NCBI RefSeq assembly: GCF_020164555.1
Contig: NZ_JAIQZB010000006.1
Span: forward strand, 62,001-126,000
DNA: 64,000 nt
Source: Salegentibacter lacus
GTDB taxonomy: Bacteria > Bacteroidota > Bacteroidia > Flavobacteriales > Flavobacteriaceae
Direction: 5' to 3'
Part shown: piece after piece, positions 1 to 9,310 of the stretch
Numbering within the stretch: position 1 is the first letter of the stretch
Layout: the number at the start of each line of letters is the position of its first letter
The notes under the pieces: model-generated
The model's database searches: none
What the model saw: only the letters and a program-made list of their open reading frames with translations
What the model was told of the DNA's origin: nothing
Made by a program: the position numbers and the translations under genes

Positions 1-778
1 AATTTCCTTTCTCCTGGTCGGCCATTCGCATATAATCTCCCTCAAATGGAGAGTTTATAGTATATTTCCCACTTTCTTCGTCATAATTAATATTAATCGC
101 ACCCTCTGTAGGTTCATTCAGCGCAAATAAAACATTATGAATATTTTGAACTTCTCCTTCCTTTAAATAATGATCGTGACGCCCACCGCCTCCAGCTTCA
201 ACGAGTTTAAGATGATTTTCTCCATCTTCAGCAGGTACTAATTCTTCTTTAGCACCATAAATAAAGTTGGTAGCTTCAATAGTAACCGGCTGCCCGTTAT
301 AATCGGTATTCAGTACGTAATCATTCTCGGTTTCCGGAGCAAAAAGTACTGGTTCTTCTAAAACCCTTCGGCGAGGTTCGCCATCAATTTCACCGTCTAT
401 AAAGGCTGTGAAATAGGTCTTTTCTGAAAGCATGATATTGGTAGTTTCACCTTCAGTAATAGGCATCACCCCTTCGTAACTAATATACCGGGTAATAAAC
501 GCACCCACTAAAATTAAAACAAACGATAAATGGATTAAAAGTGAAGACCATTTTTCGCGCTTATGAAGATTGTAACGTTTAATATTTCCGGCGAAATTGA
601 TTACAAAAAACACCATAATGGCTTCAAACCACCAGGCGTTATAAATTAACACTCTCGCGGTTTCAATACTATACCAACTTTCTATAAATGTCCCGAACGC
701 CATGGCTATTGAAAAAACCACAAATAAGACTGCCATTATACGTGTAGAAAATATGACAGAGGCTATTTTATCCTGCAT
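1..778 (-). CDS. Cytochrome c biogenesis protein, ResB/CcsB-like N-terminal part (truncated by window edge)
   Basis: The minus strand is open from an ATG at 778 to the window edge, giving about 259 residues of an N-terminal part; the C-terminus lies outside. The start MQDKIASVIFSTRIM leads into a first membrane segment, a second one around NAWWFEAIMVFFVINFAGN, and a third around SSLLIHLSFVLILVGAFI, followed by a hydrophilic domain. This is the ResB-type layout found at the front of the large fused CcsB-CcsA proteins of Bacteroidetes, which carry heme across the membrane and attach it to apocytochrome c. The fusion with CcsA is inferred from the family; only the ResB-like part is visible. Confidence 0.75.
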   Translation of the reverse strand, partial: MQDKIASVIFSTRIMAVLFVVFSIAMAFGTFIESWYSIETARVLIYNAWWFEAIMVFFVINFAGNIKRYNLHKREKWSSLLIHLSFVLILVGAFITRYISYEGVMPITEGETTNIMLSEKTYFTAFIDGEIDGEPRRRVLEEPVLFAPETENDYVLNTDYNGQPVTIEATNFIYGAKEELVPAEDGENHLKLVEAGGGGRHDHYLKEGEVQNIHNVLFALNEPTEGAININYDEESGKYTINSPFEGDYMRMADQEKGN

Positions 779-901
779 GAAGTAACTCTTTTTACGGCTG
801 CAAATTTAAGGAATTTTAACGGTTTCATACCTTAAAAACTGAGACATTCTCCTACACGAATGTTAATTTTATTGCCTGATTATTTTTAATAATTTAGCCG
901 A

Positions 902-1663
902 ATGAAAGAAGTGGTAATTTTAGGTGCCGGGAATGTAGCTTTCCACCTTTTCAAGGCGTTTTCTGAAGCGGAAAATACCAGGGTAATCCAGGTATATAAT
1001 CATCGGGAAGAAAGCTTGAAGTATTTTGAAGAATTCACCGATACCACAATTAATATAAGCGACTTAAAACCTGCCGATTTCTATTTACTCGCTTTAAAAG
1101 ATGATGTGATTTCTGAAATTGCCGATAATTTAAATGATCTTCCGGGTATTGTTTTACATACTTCGGGTGCGGTAAGTATAAATGCTCTGGAACGGTTGGA
1201 TAATTTCGGGGTGTTTTATCCGCTGCAAACTTTTTCAAAAAACAAATCGGTAAGTTTTGCTAAAATTCCGGTTTGCATCGAAGCAAATTCAGCTAAAAAT
1301 CTAGAAAAAATAAAAAATCTGGCTTCAGAAATCACAGAAGATGTTCGCGTGATTAATTCTGAACAACGCAAAGCTTTACACCTGGCTGCGGTTTTTGTGA
1401 ATAATTTCAGTAATCATCTATATAATATCGGAGCTGAAATTTGTGAAAAACACAAGGTAGATTTCAGCATTTTAAAGCCACTTATAAAGGAAACGGCTTC
1501 AAAAATTGAAAGTTTATCACCACAGAATGCACAAACCGGCCCGGCTTTAAGAAATGACCAACAAACAATCGAAGCACATTTAGCACTTTTGTCAACTAAT
1601 TATAAAGATATTTACAGCCTTTTAACTCAATCTATTCAGGATTTCCATGGAAAAAAATTATAA
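902..1663 (+). CDS. Rossmann-fold protein with DUF2520 domain
   Basis: 253 residues. The N-terminus MKEVVILGAGNVAFHLFKAF is a classical dinucleotide-binding GxGxxxxHL turn, followed by a Rossmann domain to about residue 125 and a helical C-terminal half (about 130-250) typical of DUF2520 proteins. Relatives resemble NADP-binding 6-phosphogluconate-dehydrogenase-like reductases, but the substrate is unknown. It heads a tight plus-strand run with a KdsC-like phosphatase (17-base overlap), an arrangement common in Flavobacteria together with UbiA and Maf. Function beyond nucleotide binding is not assigned. Confidence 0.85.
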   Translation: MKEVVILGAGNVAFHLFKAFSEAENTRVIQVYNHREESLKYFEEFTDTTINISDLKPADFYLLALKDDVISEIADNLNDLPGIVLHTSGAVSINALERLDNFGVFYPLQTFSKNKSVSFAKIPVCIEANSAKNLEKIKNLASEITEDVRVINSEQRKALHLAAVFVNNFSNHLYNIGAEICEKHKVDFSILKPLIKETASKIESLSPQNAQTGPALRNDQQTIEAHLALLSTNYKDIYSLLTQSIQDFHGKKL

Positions 1664-2159
1664 AGAATACCTAAACCAGATCAACACTTTTGTATTTGAT
1701 GTCGACGGCGTTTTGACCGATGGTAGTATACAAATTAGCTCCGAAGGCGCTCTCTTACGAACAATGAACATAAAAGATGGGTATGCGCTTAAAGCAGCAA
1801 AAAATGCCGGTTATACTGTTTGTATAATTTCCGGCGGAAAAAACGAAGGCGTTCGTAAAAGGCTTAGAGATCTTGGAATTACCGATATTTATCTGGGTAT
1901 TCACGATAAAGTAGAACAAATGGATGAATTCTTCGATATATATGAAATAAACGCCGAAGACGTTCTCTATATGGGAGACGATATTCCCGATTATTACCCA
2001 ATGAAACTAGTTGGTTTACCTTGTTGCCCGCAAGACGCTGTTGCCGAAGTAAAAGAGCTATCAAAATATGTTTCGCATAGAAAAGGCGGTAAAGGTTGTG
2101 TTCGCGACGTGATTGAGCAGGTAATGAAAGTGCAGGGAAAATGGATTGATAAAGAATAA
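1647..2159 (+). CDS. KdsC-like HAD phosphatase (3-deoxy-D-manno-octulosonate 8-phosphate phosphatase type)
   Basis: 170 residues, the usual size of KdsC, a tetrameric HAD-IIIC phosphatase lacking a cap domain. The nucleophile motif FDVDGVLTDG lies at about residues 17-26, the SGG motif II at about 61-63 and the GDDIPD motif near 111-116, all as in KdsC. The enzyme would release phosphate from KDO-8-phosphate during lipopolysaccharide inner-core synthesis in the cytoplasm. The start codon lies inside the 3' end of the DUF2520 gene, so translation is probably coupled. A broader sugar-phosphate specificity cannot be excluded. Confidence 0.85.
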   Translation: MEKNYKEYLNQINTFVFDVDGVLTDGSIQISSEGALLRTMNIKDGYALKAAKNAGYTVCIISGGKNEGVRKRLRDLGITDIYLGIHDKVEQMDEFFDIYEINAEDVLYMGDDIPDYYPMKLVGLPCCPQDAVAEVKELSKYVSHRKGGKGCVRDVIEQVMKVQGKWIDKE

Positions 2160-2486
2160 ATGAACTGGATAATACTTATTCTCGCCGGACTTTTTGAAGT
2201 AGGATTCGCTTTTTGTTTGGGAAAAATGAAAGTGACTTCCGGTAGCAGTTCTAACCTTTGGTTTGTTGGTTTCTTATTTTCCCTCACTATAAGTATGCTC
2301 TTGCTTTACAAAGCCACCCAAACTCTGCCAATAGGTACGGCTTATGCAGTTTGGACGGGAATTGGTGCTGTAGGCACTGTACTCCTGGGAATTTTTGTTT
2401 TTAAGGAACCAGCGCATTTCTGGCGTATCTTTTTTTTAAGCACCTTAATTATTTCCATTGTAGGATTAAAATTTGTTTCTGAATAA
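2160..2486 (+). CDS. Small multidrug resistance (SMR) exporter, SugE/Gdx guanidinium-exporter type
   Basis: 108 residues with four membrane helices, the standard SMR length. The coupling glutamate is present as Glu13 in AGLFEVGFA, and LPIGTAYAVWTGIGAVG in helix 3 is the SugE/Gdx signature. SugE/Gdx proteins work as antiparallel dimers exporting guanidinium and some quaternary ammonium compounds in exchange for protons. The usual Trp after Glu-Val-Val is Phe16 here. The ATG follows the KdsC stop directly without a spacer, and the gene is inserted between the KdsC-like and UbiA genes. No guanidine riboswitch is possible in this zero-length gap. Confidence 0.85.
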   Translation: MNWIILILAGLFEVGFAFCLGKMKVTSGSSSNLWFVGFLFSLTISMLLLYKATQTLPIGTAYAVWTGIGAVGTVLLGIFVFKEPAHFWRIFFLSTLIISIVGLKFVSE

Positions 2487-2494
2487 TTATAAAT

Positions 2495-3409
2495 ATGATA
2501 GCATATCTAAAACTAATAAGGTGGCCCAACCTTATTTTTATAGCGCTCACCTTAATCCTGATTAAATTTTCATTTTTTGAGAAATTTGGCGCTGCTATTA
2601 TGCTCAGCACTTTTGGCTATGCTTTGCTTATCCTCGCCACGCTTTGTATCGCGGCTTCAGGATATGTGATTAATGATATTTACGATGTGCAGGCCGATAA
2701 AATAAACAAACCTGAGAAGCTGATTTTAGGTAATAAAATTTCAGAGAAAAAAGCGAATAATTTATTTATTATCCTGAATATTATCGGAGTGGGAATTGGT
2801 TTTTATTTGGCCAATTTACTCGGAAAACCGGGTTTTGTTGCAATTTTTATTTTTTCTTCGGCATTATTGTATTTGTATGCCAGTTACTTAAAGCAAATTC
2901 CTGTACTCGGGAATATTTTAATCAGTTTACTTGTAGGCTTTGTGGTGCTCTTACCATCAATTTTCGATCTTTTTCCCGCAATTAATGCTCAAAATAAACA
3001 AATTCAGTCTCTCTTATTTTCAATTTTACTCGATTATGCAATTTTCGCCTTTTTGGTAAATTTATTACGGGAAATGGTGAAAGATCAGGAAGATGTAAAA
3101 GGAGATTACAATGCCGGAATACAAACGCTACCCATTATTCTTGGTCATAGTCGTACTAACAAGATCATTTTTGGGATTGGTATTTTACCGATAGCTGCAA
3201 TTGTTTATTATAGTTACAATTACCTGTTTGAGAATAGCTTTCTGGTAATTTACACCTTGATTTTTATTCTTGCTCCACTACTCTATTTCCAGGTTCGAAT
3301 TTGGGAAGCAAAAAAGAAAAAAGACTATTCGCACTTGAGTTTAATGCTGAAAATTATTTTATTTTTCGGACTTATCTCTATCGGATTTTATCAGTTTCTG
3401 CTCACTTAA
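2495..3409 (+). CDS. UbiA-family prenyltransferase
   Basis: 304 residues with about eight or nine membrane helices. The two Asp-rich Mg-diphosphate motifs are clear: NDIYDVQADKINKP (NDxxDxxxD, about residues 61-74) and DQEDVKGDYNAG (about 195-206). UbiA enzymes transfer a polyprenyl group onto an acceptor in the membrane. Bacteroidetes orthologues in this KdsC/Maf neighbourhood are often labelled geranylgeranylglycerol-phosphate geranylgeranyltransferase, but the acceptor is not shown by the sequence. Starts 8 bases after the SMR gene, so it is probably co-transcribed. Confidence 0.85.
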   Translation: MIAYLKLIRWPNLIFIALTLILIKFSFFEKFGAAIMLSTFGYALLILATLCIAASGYVINDIYDVQADKINKPEKLILGNKISEKKANNLFIILNIIGVGIGFYLANLLGKPGFVAIFIFSSALLYLYASYLKQIPVLGNILISLLVGFVVLLPSIFDLFPAINAQNKQIQSLLFSILLDYAIFAFLVNLLREMVKDQEDVKGDYNAGIQTLPIILGHSRTNKIIFGIGILPIAAIVYYSYNYLFENSFLVIYTLIFILAPLLYFQVRIWEAKKKKDYSHLSLMLKIILFFGLISIGFYQFLLT

Positions 3410-3481
3410 ATTGAAATAGTGAAATTCGATACATTTTATAATTTCAACTAACAGCTCCATAGAAGCTCAAAAAATACAGTT

Positions 3482-4072
3482 ATGCTGAAAGACCTCTTGA
3501 AAAACAAAGAAATAATTCTTGCTTCCGGCTCACCCAGACGTCATCAATTCTTTAAAGACCTGGATATCCCTTTTAAAGCCGATGTTAGACCGGTTAAGGA
3601 AATTTGCCCGGATTATCTGAAAAAAGAAGAAATAACCGATTTTCTGGCACAATTAAAAGCCGAAGCTTTTCAGAAAGAATTAAAGCAGGATCAAATTTTA
3701 ATTACCAGCGATACCATTGTTTATAATGAAGAAAAAGCAATGGGCAAACCTGAAACAGCCTTGGAAGCCAAAGAAATGCTGAAATCACTCTCGGGCAAAA
3801 CCCATAGTGTTTTTACTTCGGTTTGTTTTACTACTCAAAATCATCAGTCAACGGTAAACTGCGAGACCAAGGTAACTTTTAAAGAACTTACTTCCGGAGA
3901 GATCGATTATTATGTAGATAACTTTAAACCATTTGACAAGGCCGGAGGTTATGCCATCCAGGAATGGATTGGACTTATTGGAATTACCAATCTGGAAGGC
4001 AGTTATTTTAATGTAGTTGGTCTTCCCACTCATTTGGTTTACAACGAGCTTATTGATCTATCATCAATTTAA
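3482..4072 (+). CDS. Maf-like nucleoside triphosphate pyrophosphatase
   Basis: 196 residues, full length for Maf. The N-terminal signature IILASGSPRRHQFF binds the triphosphate, SDTIV (about residues 81-85) carries the catalytic Asp, and MGKPET and the KTHSVFTSV stretch are also typical. Maf proteins hydrolyse dTTP/UTP or modified nucleotides to the monophosphate, which may keep non-canonical nucleotides out of nucleic acids. It ends the DUF2520-KdsC-SMR-UbiA run after a 72-base gap. Confidence 0.9.
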   Translation: MLKDLLKNKEIILASGSPRRHQFFKDLDIPFKADVRPVKEICPDYLKKEEITDFLAQLKAEAFQKELKQDQILITSDTIVYNEEKAMGKPETALEAKEMLKSLSGKTHSVFTSVCFTTQNHQSTVNCETKVTFKELTSGEIDYYVDNFKPFDKAGGYAIQEWIGLIGITNLEGSYFNVVGLPTHLVYNELIDLSSI

Positions 4073-4223
4073 TTTTTAATAATCTGATTTAAAATAATTT
4101 AAGTATTAATAACTAAAGCATAACATCAATATAAAACAACAGATAAAAATTTTAAATAAGTCGATATCTTTTATTTGATAATAGCTTTTAAAAATTACCT
4201 TTATATAAAAATACTGCACAAAA

Positions 4224-4763
4224 ATGTATGAAATTTTCACCCAATATAGAACTGAAATCACCTATACGGTAGTTACTGTATTTTTATTATTAATTGTTCA
4301 GTTTTTGCTAAAAAAAGCGGCGCATCGGGTTGGTAAACGCAGTGAGATAGACTTTACCAGAACACGGCTGATGTTTCAGTATATCAATATCCTTATTTTG
4401 TTTATTGCTGTTTTTCTTTTAGCTATTGCCTGGGGAATAGGTGTCACTGAACTTTCCCTAATATTTTCCTCGGTTTTTGCTGTGCTTGGAGTTGCGCTTT
4501 TTGCTATTTGGTCTATTCTTAGCAATATTACTTCGGGAGTAATTCTTTTCTTTTCATTTCCATATAAAATTGGCGACAAAATAAAGATCCACGATAAGGA
4601 TATGCCTATTGAAGCTATTATTGAAGATATAAAAGCTTTTCATTTACACCTCAGGACTTTAGAAGGAGAATTAATTACATATCCTAATAACTTAATTCTA
4701 CAAAAAGCGGTTTCCCTTATTGCAAAAGATGTTTACTTGGATGAGGATAAAAGTAGCCTTTAA
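4224..4763 (+). CDS. Small MscS-family mechanosensitive channel
   Basis: 179 residues. Three hydrophobic helices (about 11-30, 52-72 and 78-105) are followed by a short beta-rich segment (about 106-160) resembling the MscS pore helix and beta domain; IWSILSNITSGVILFFSFPYKIGDKIKI matches the TM3b-to-beta-domain transition, but the long C-terminal alpha/beta domain of E. coli MscS (286 residues) is missing. It probably forms a pressure-relief channel in the inner membrane. Preceded by a 150-base AT-rich stretch that probably contains its own promoter. Confidence 0.8.
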   Translation: MYEIFTQYRTEITYTVVTVFLLLIVQFLLKKAAHRVGKRSEIDFTRTRLMFQYINILILFIAVFLLAIAWGIGVTELSLIFSSVFAVLGVALFAIWSILSNITSGVILFFSFPYKIGDKIKIHDKDMPIEAIIEDIKAFHLHLRTLEGELITYPNNLILQKAVSLIAKDVYLDEDKSSL

Positions 4764-4931
4764 GTGAAATTATCGCACAGCACCCATTGAAGCATTAATA
4801 GGAGTATTTTAATTTCGAGATAAGTCCCGGAGCATTTAAATCTCGATTTTCGAGTTAAAGCAATTAATTTTCTATCTTCAGGCGACTAAAGTTTTTATAT
4901 TTGGTTTTCTTACTTAATCGCCTTGAAATTT

Positions 4932-7418
4932 ATGCGCAAACTATTTAGTTTACTTTTCTGTTTTTTCCTGTTGAATTTACACGCACAGGAACCCGAAAAA
5001 TTAAATGCTTCTGAAATATTCCAGGAAATAAAAAAATTGAATTTCCTCGGTTCTGTATTATATATTGGTGCCCATCCCGACGATGAGAATACCCGATTGA
5101 TCTCTTATTTTTCTAACGAAAAAAATGCCAGAACAGCTTACCTCTCACTAACCCGTGGCGATGGTGGCCAAAACCTTATCGGTCCCGAATTAAGAGCGCA
5201 ACTGGGACTTATTAGAACCCAGGAATTATTAGCCGCAAGGCGTATAGACGGTGGCGAGCAATTTTTTACCCGCGCCAACGATTTTGGTTACTCCAAAACT
5301 CCCGAAGAAACACTGGAAATATGGGATAAAGAAAAAGTGCTAAGCGATGTGGTGTGGGTAATTAGAAATTTTAAACCTGATGTAATTATAAATCGGTTTG
5401 ACCACCGTACTCCCGGCAGCACTCACGGTCATCATACTTCCTCTGCCCTTTTAAGTATGGAAGCATTTGATGCTGCTGCTAATCCCAATAAATTTCCCGA
5501 TCAATTAGATTTTACCGAAACACATCAAACAAAACGGGCTTATTTTAATACTTCGCCCTGGTTTTATGGTGGTCAAGACGCTTTTGAAGAAGCCAGCAAA
5601 GACCGATTTATAAGTTTTGATACCGGAGTGTATTTTCCACTCATCGGACTTTCAAATCCTGAAATTTCCTCTTTAAGCCGAAGTCAGCACCAATCCCAGG
5701 GTTTTGGCAGTACTGGTTCCCGCGGTCGGCAAATGGAATATTTAGAACCGATTAAAGGCGATACCATCCGCTCGCAAGATGTTTTTGAAGGCATTGATAC
5801 TTCCTGGGACAAATTAGAAGGTGGCACTGAAATTGGTAAAATTCTTAATGAGGTTGAAGAAAATTACAGTTTTACAGATCCCGCAGCGAGCCTGCCAAAA
5901 TTACTGGAAGCTTATAAATTAATACAGGAATTACCCAATGAACATTGGCGCGAATTAAAAACTAAAGAGATTAAAGACATTATTTATGCCAGCGCCGGTT
6001 TGTTTTTAGAAGCAGCAGCGGCGCAGGCATCTGCTACTGCACAGGATAGCGTTTCTGTAAACCTGGAGGCCATTAACCGCAGTGATTTCCTGGTAACTTT
6101 AAGTTCGGTTGAATTAAGTCCGAATAATTCTAAAATTAAGCCAAATATAAAGCTGGAGAACAACGAGGACTGGCAAAATGAAATCCCTTTAAAAGTTCCA
6201 AAAACCACGCCTTACACTACTCCTTATTGGTTAAAAGAAGAATCTAAAAATGGGATGTACATCGTAAAAGATCAGGAATTAATAGGCCTCCCGGAAACAC
6301 CTACCCTTACCAAGGCAGTTTTTCATCTTGATTTTAATGATGTTTCCCTGAGCTTTGAAAAACCTATCGTATATAAATATAACGATGCGGTTTTTGGAGA
6401 AACCTATCAGCCGTTTGAGATTATTCCTGAAGTTTCCCTCACTTTTGAAAACGATGTAATGATCTTTGAAAATGAAGAAACAAAAAAGGTTTCTCTAAAA
6501 ATTACTTCAGGTAAAGCGAATATTCATGGGGAAATTAGTCTTTCAGCAGGAAAAGCTTGGGAAATCAAACCGGAAAATCACAAATTCCAACTTCAGCAAA
6601 AAGGAAGTTCCATAACAGTTTCTTTTGAAGTTACTCCTCCAAAAGATCAAGATGAAACTTATATAATTCCCACAGCAACTCTAAACGGAAAGGAATTTTC
6701 AGAAAAACTCGTTAATATAGACTATAAACACATTCCTAAGCAAAACCTGGTAGTTCTTTCAAAATTAAAGGTTGCGCGATTGGAAATCGAGAAAAAAGGA
6801 GAATTGATTGGTTATATTGAAGGGGCTGGCGATGTTGTTCCTGAAAGCCTGGAGCAAATAGGTTATCGTGTGAATAAATTAAATGTAGCTTCAATTTCAC
6901 AGGCTTCGCTCCAAAAATATGATGCAGTGGTACTGGGAATACGTGCATTAAACACTGTGGAAGCTTTAAAATATAAACAACAAGCCCTTTTTGATTATGT
7001 AAAAAATGGTGGTAATCTTATTGTACAATACAACACCAATCGCGGCTTGATAACTGAAAATATTTCTCCCTTTCCGCTGGAATTGTCTCGCGAAAGAGTT
7101 ACCGATGAAACGGCTGAAGTCCGGTTTTTAGCTAAAGATCATCCCATTCTAAATTCTCCTAACAAAATCACCAAAAACGATTTCGAGAATTGGGTGCAGG
7201 AACGCGGACTCTATTTCCCGGGTTACTGGAGTGAAGAATTTACGCCAATTCTTTCTATGAACGATAAAAATGAAACTCCCAAGAATGGAAGTTTAATGGT
7301 TGCAAAATATGGAGAAGGTTATTTTATTTACACCGGCTTAAGCTTTTTTAGACAATTCCCTGCCGGCGTACCTGGTGCATACAGGCTTTTCGCAAATATG
7401 ATTTCAATAGGAAAATAA
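4932..7418 (+). CDS. Exported PIG-L (LmbE-like) deacetylase with C-terminal GATase-like domain
   Basis: 828 residues from the ATG at 4932; a TTG nine bases upstream is possible, but the ATG gives a clean signal peptide (MRKLFSLLFCFFLLNLHAQ). The PIG-L zinc motif GAHPDDEN follows at about residues 45-52, and the distal HGHHTS motif near 175 supplies further ligands, so it is a likely N-acetyl-sugar deacetylase acting in the periplasm or at the surface. Beta-rich middle domains and a C-terminal segment from about 630 (GYIEGAGDVVPESLEQIGY, then GIRALNT, NGGNLIVQYN) resemble a ThuA/glutamine-amidotransferase-like fold. Its stop overlaps the next small gene. Confidence 0.8.
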   Translation: MRKLFSLLFCFFLLNLHAQEPEKLNASEIFQEIKKLNFLGSVLYIGAHPDDENTRLISYFSNEKNARTAYLSLTRGDGGQNLIGPELRAQLGLIRTQELLAARRIDGGEQFFTRANDFGYSKTPEETLEIWDKEKVLSDVVWVIRNFKPDVIINRFDHRTPGSTHGHHTSSALLSMEAFDAAANPNKFPDQLDFTETHQTKRAYFNTSPWFYGGQDAFEEASKDRFISFDTGVYFPLIGLSNPEISSLSRSQHQSQGFGSTGSRGRQMEYLEPIKGDTIRSQDVFEGIDTSWDKLEGGTEIGKILNEVEENYSFTDPAASLPKLLEAYKLIQELPNEHWRELKTKEIKDIIYASAGLFLEAAAAQASATAQDSVSVNLEAINRSDFLVTLSSVELSPNNSKIKPNIKLENNEDWQNEIPLKVPKTTPYTTPYWLKEESKNGMYIVKDQELIGLPETPTLTKAVFHLDFNDVSLSFEKPIVYKYNDAVFGETYQPFEIIPEVSLTFENDVMIFENEETKKVSLKITSGKANIHGEISLSAGKAWEIKPENHKFQLQQKGSSITVSFEVTPPKDQDETYIIPTATLNGKEFSEKLVNIDYKHIPKQNLVVLSKLKVARLEIEKKGELIGYIEGAGDVVPESLEQIGYRVNKLNVASISQASLQKYDAVVLGIRALNTVEALKYKQQALFDYVKNGGNLIVQYNTNRGLITENISPFPLELSRERVTDETAEVRFLAKDHPILNSPNKITKNDFENWVQERGLYFPGYWSEEFTPILSMNDKNETPKNGSLMVAKYGEGYFIYTGLSFFRQFPAGVPGAYRLFANMISIGK

Positions 7419-7525
7419 TGGAAAAACCCGAAAAATTTACCTGGAAGAAATCGTATACATTCGTTCTATTGGCCAACGCAGCCTACATAGTTCTTTTTTA
7501 TTTTATAATGACTCAATTCACCTAA
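7418..7525 (+). CDS. 35-residue single-span membrane peptide coupled to the symporter
   Basis: The ATG overlaps the last base of the deacetylase stop codon (TAATG), and the frame ends one base before the symporter ATG. The peptide reads MEKPEKFTWKK followed by one hydrophobic helix SYTFVLLANAAYIVLFYFI and a short tail. The positive-inside end (Lys/Trp rich) precedes the helix. Perfect packing between two co-oriented genes and the amphipathic-then-hydrophobic design support a real gene. I know of no assigned function; a small accessory subunit of the adjacent Na+/solute symporter is an inference from position only. Confidence 0.7.
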   Translation: MEKPEKFTWKKSYTFVLLANAAYIVLFYFIMTQFT

Positions 7526-7526
7526 T

Positions 7527-9233
7527 ATGCAATTAATAGACTGGATTGTTCTCTTTGGCACACTCGCTTTTATAGTAATTTACGGCATTTATAAAACCAG
7601 AAAGAAACAAGGTGCCGAAGATTACATTCGCGGTGGCAACGAAACCCGGTGGTGGACAATCGGACTTTCAACAATGGCAACACAGGCCAGTGCTATTACT
7701 TTTCTTTCTACCCCGGGCCAGGCTTTTCACGACGGGATGGGTTTTGTACAATTCTATTTTGGGCTGCCCCTGGCAATGGTAGTGGTTTGTATGTTTTTTA
7801 TTCCTATTTATAAAAGGTTGAATGTTTATACTGCCTACGAATATTTAGAATCCAGGTTTGATAGAAAGACGAGAACTTTAACTGCGGTTCTATTTCTAAT
7901 TCAGCGCGGTCTTGCAGCGGGATTAACCATTTTTGCACCCGCCATTATCCTTTCGGCAGTTTTGGGCTGGAACCTCTCGGGATTAACGATTCTTATTGGT
8001 TCTTTAGTTATCATTTACACGGTTGCCGGTGGAACAAGGGCTGTTAGCGTTACTCACAAACAGCAAATGGCCGTGATCCTTACCGGAATGTTTGCGGCAT
8101 TCTTTATTATTTTAAGCTATTTACCCGAAAATATCAATTTCACTAATGCTCTCGAAATAGCCGGCGCCAGTGGTAAAATGGATATTCTGGATTTCTCTTT
8201 CGATTTTGAAAACCGTTATACTTTTTGGAGCGGAATTATTGGCGGGAGCTTTTTGGCACTTTCTTATTTTGGAACAGACCAAAGTCAGGTGCAGCGTTAT
8301 TTAAGCGGAAGATCGGTTAACGAAAGTAGAATGGGAATGATTATGAACGGTATGCTAAAAGTGCCGTTACAGTTCTTTATTTTGCTCGTAGGTGTATTGG
8401 TTTTTGTATTCTACCAGTTTAACAACGCTCCTTTAAATTTTAATCCGGCTGCGACTGAAACCGTTTTGAATTCCGATTACGGAAATCAGTATCAAGATTT
8501 AATGCTGGAGCACGATGAGATACAGCAGGAAAAACAAAACCTGCATTTACAATTTGCCGAAAACAATAACTTTACCCCCGAAAATAATTCAACTTATCGT
8601 GAAAACCTGGCCACTTTAAATGCTTCTGAAAATGAAACCAGGCAAAAAGCAAGGAAATTAATAGACGCCTCAGACAAAGACGCCGAGAGCAACGATAAAG
8701 ATTACGTATTTATTCATTTTATTCTGAATAATCTACCACGAGGATTAATTGGCTTATTATTGGCGGTAATCCTATCGGCAGCAATGTCTTCTACCGCTTC
8801 CGAATTAAATGCGTTGTCCTCCACCACTTCCATAGATCTATATAAACGAAGCCGAAAAACTGAAATGTCTGATGAGCATTATGTAAGAGCTTCAAAATGG
8901 TTTACGCTACTTTGGGGCGCAATAGCCATTGCATTTGCAAGTTTTGCTAATTTGTTCGATAATCTTATTCAGTTGGTAAATATTATCGGTTCTATTTTCT
9001 ACGGAAATGTTTTGGGAATATTTTTACTGGCATTCTTTATTAAAATTGTAAACAGTAATTCGGTTTTTGTGGCCGCTATAATTACCCAAATTATAGTTAT
9101 AATTCTTTTTAAATTTGATGTGATGCCCTATTTATGGCTCAATCTGGTAGGCTGTTTATTAGTGATGGGTATCGCTTTAATCCTGGAATTATTTATCAAA
9201 ACCCCGGAACACAAAATTAAAAAGAGCTCGTAA
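7527..9233 (+). CDS. Sodium:solute symporter (SSS family)
   Basis: 568 residues with about 13-14 membrane helices, the usual SSS size. The N-terminal region TRWWTIGLSTMATQASAITFLSTPGQAF contains the conserved unwound TM1 region, and the GGTRAVSVTHKQQM and SAAMSSTASELNALSSTTSIDLY (split here for length) stretches are typical for SSS carriers. A hydrophilic insertion at about residues 305-395, rich in Glu and Asn, lies between two helices. It probably imports sugar or acylated sugar acids with Na+. Co-transcription with the PIG-L deacetylase suggests uptake of a deacetylated product. Confidence 0.88.
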   Translation: MQLIDWIVLFGTLAFIVIYGIYKTRKKQGAEDYIRGGNETRWWTIGLSTMATQASAITFLSTPGQAFHDGMGFVQFYFGLPLAMVVVCMFFIPIYKRLNVYTAYEYLESRFDRKTRTLTAVLFLIQRGLAAGLTIFAPAIILSAVLGWNLSGLTILIGSLVIIYTVAGGTRAVSVTHKQQMAVILTGMFAAFFIILSYLPENINFTNALEIAGASGKMDILDFSFDFENRYTFWSGIIGGSFLALSYFGTDQSQVQRYLSGRSVNESRMGMIMNGMLKVPLQFFILLVGVLVFVFYQFNNAPLNFNPAATETVLNSDYGNQYQDLMLEHDEIQQEKQNLHLQFAENNNFTPENNSTYRENLATLNASENETRQKARKLIDASDKDAESNDKDYVFIHFILNNLPRGLIGLLLAVILSAAMSSTASELNALSSTTSIDLYKRSRKTEMSDEHYVRASKWFTLLWGAIAIAFASFANLFDNLIQLVNIIGSIFYGNVLGIFLLAFFIKIVNSNSVFVAAIITQIIVIILFKFDVMPYLWLNLVGCLLVMGIALILELFIKTPEHKIKKSS

Positions 9234-9310
9234 CCTAACCTGCCCCGTTCCATCCAGGCGTTTGGGCATTTGGTAATAAAAATTAATGTCGAAGATAAAT
9301 TCTGTATAAG

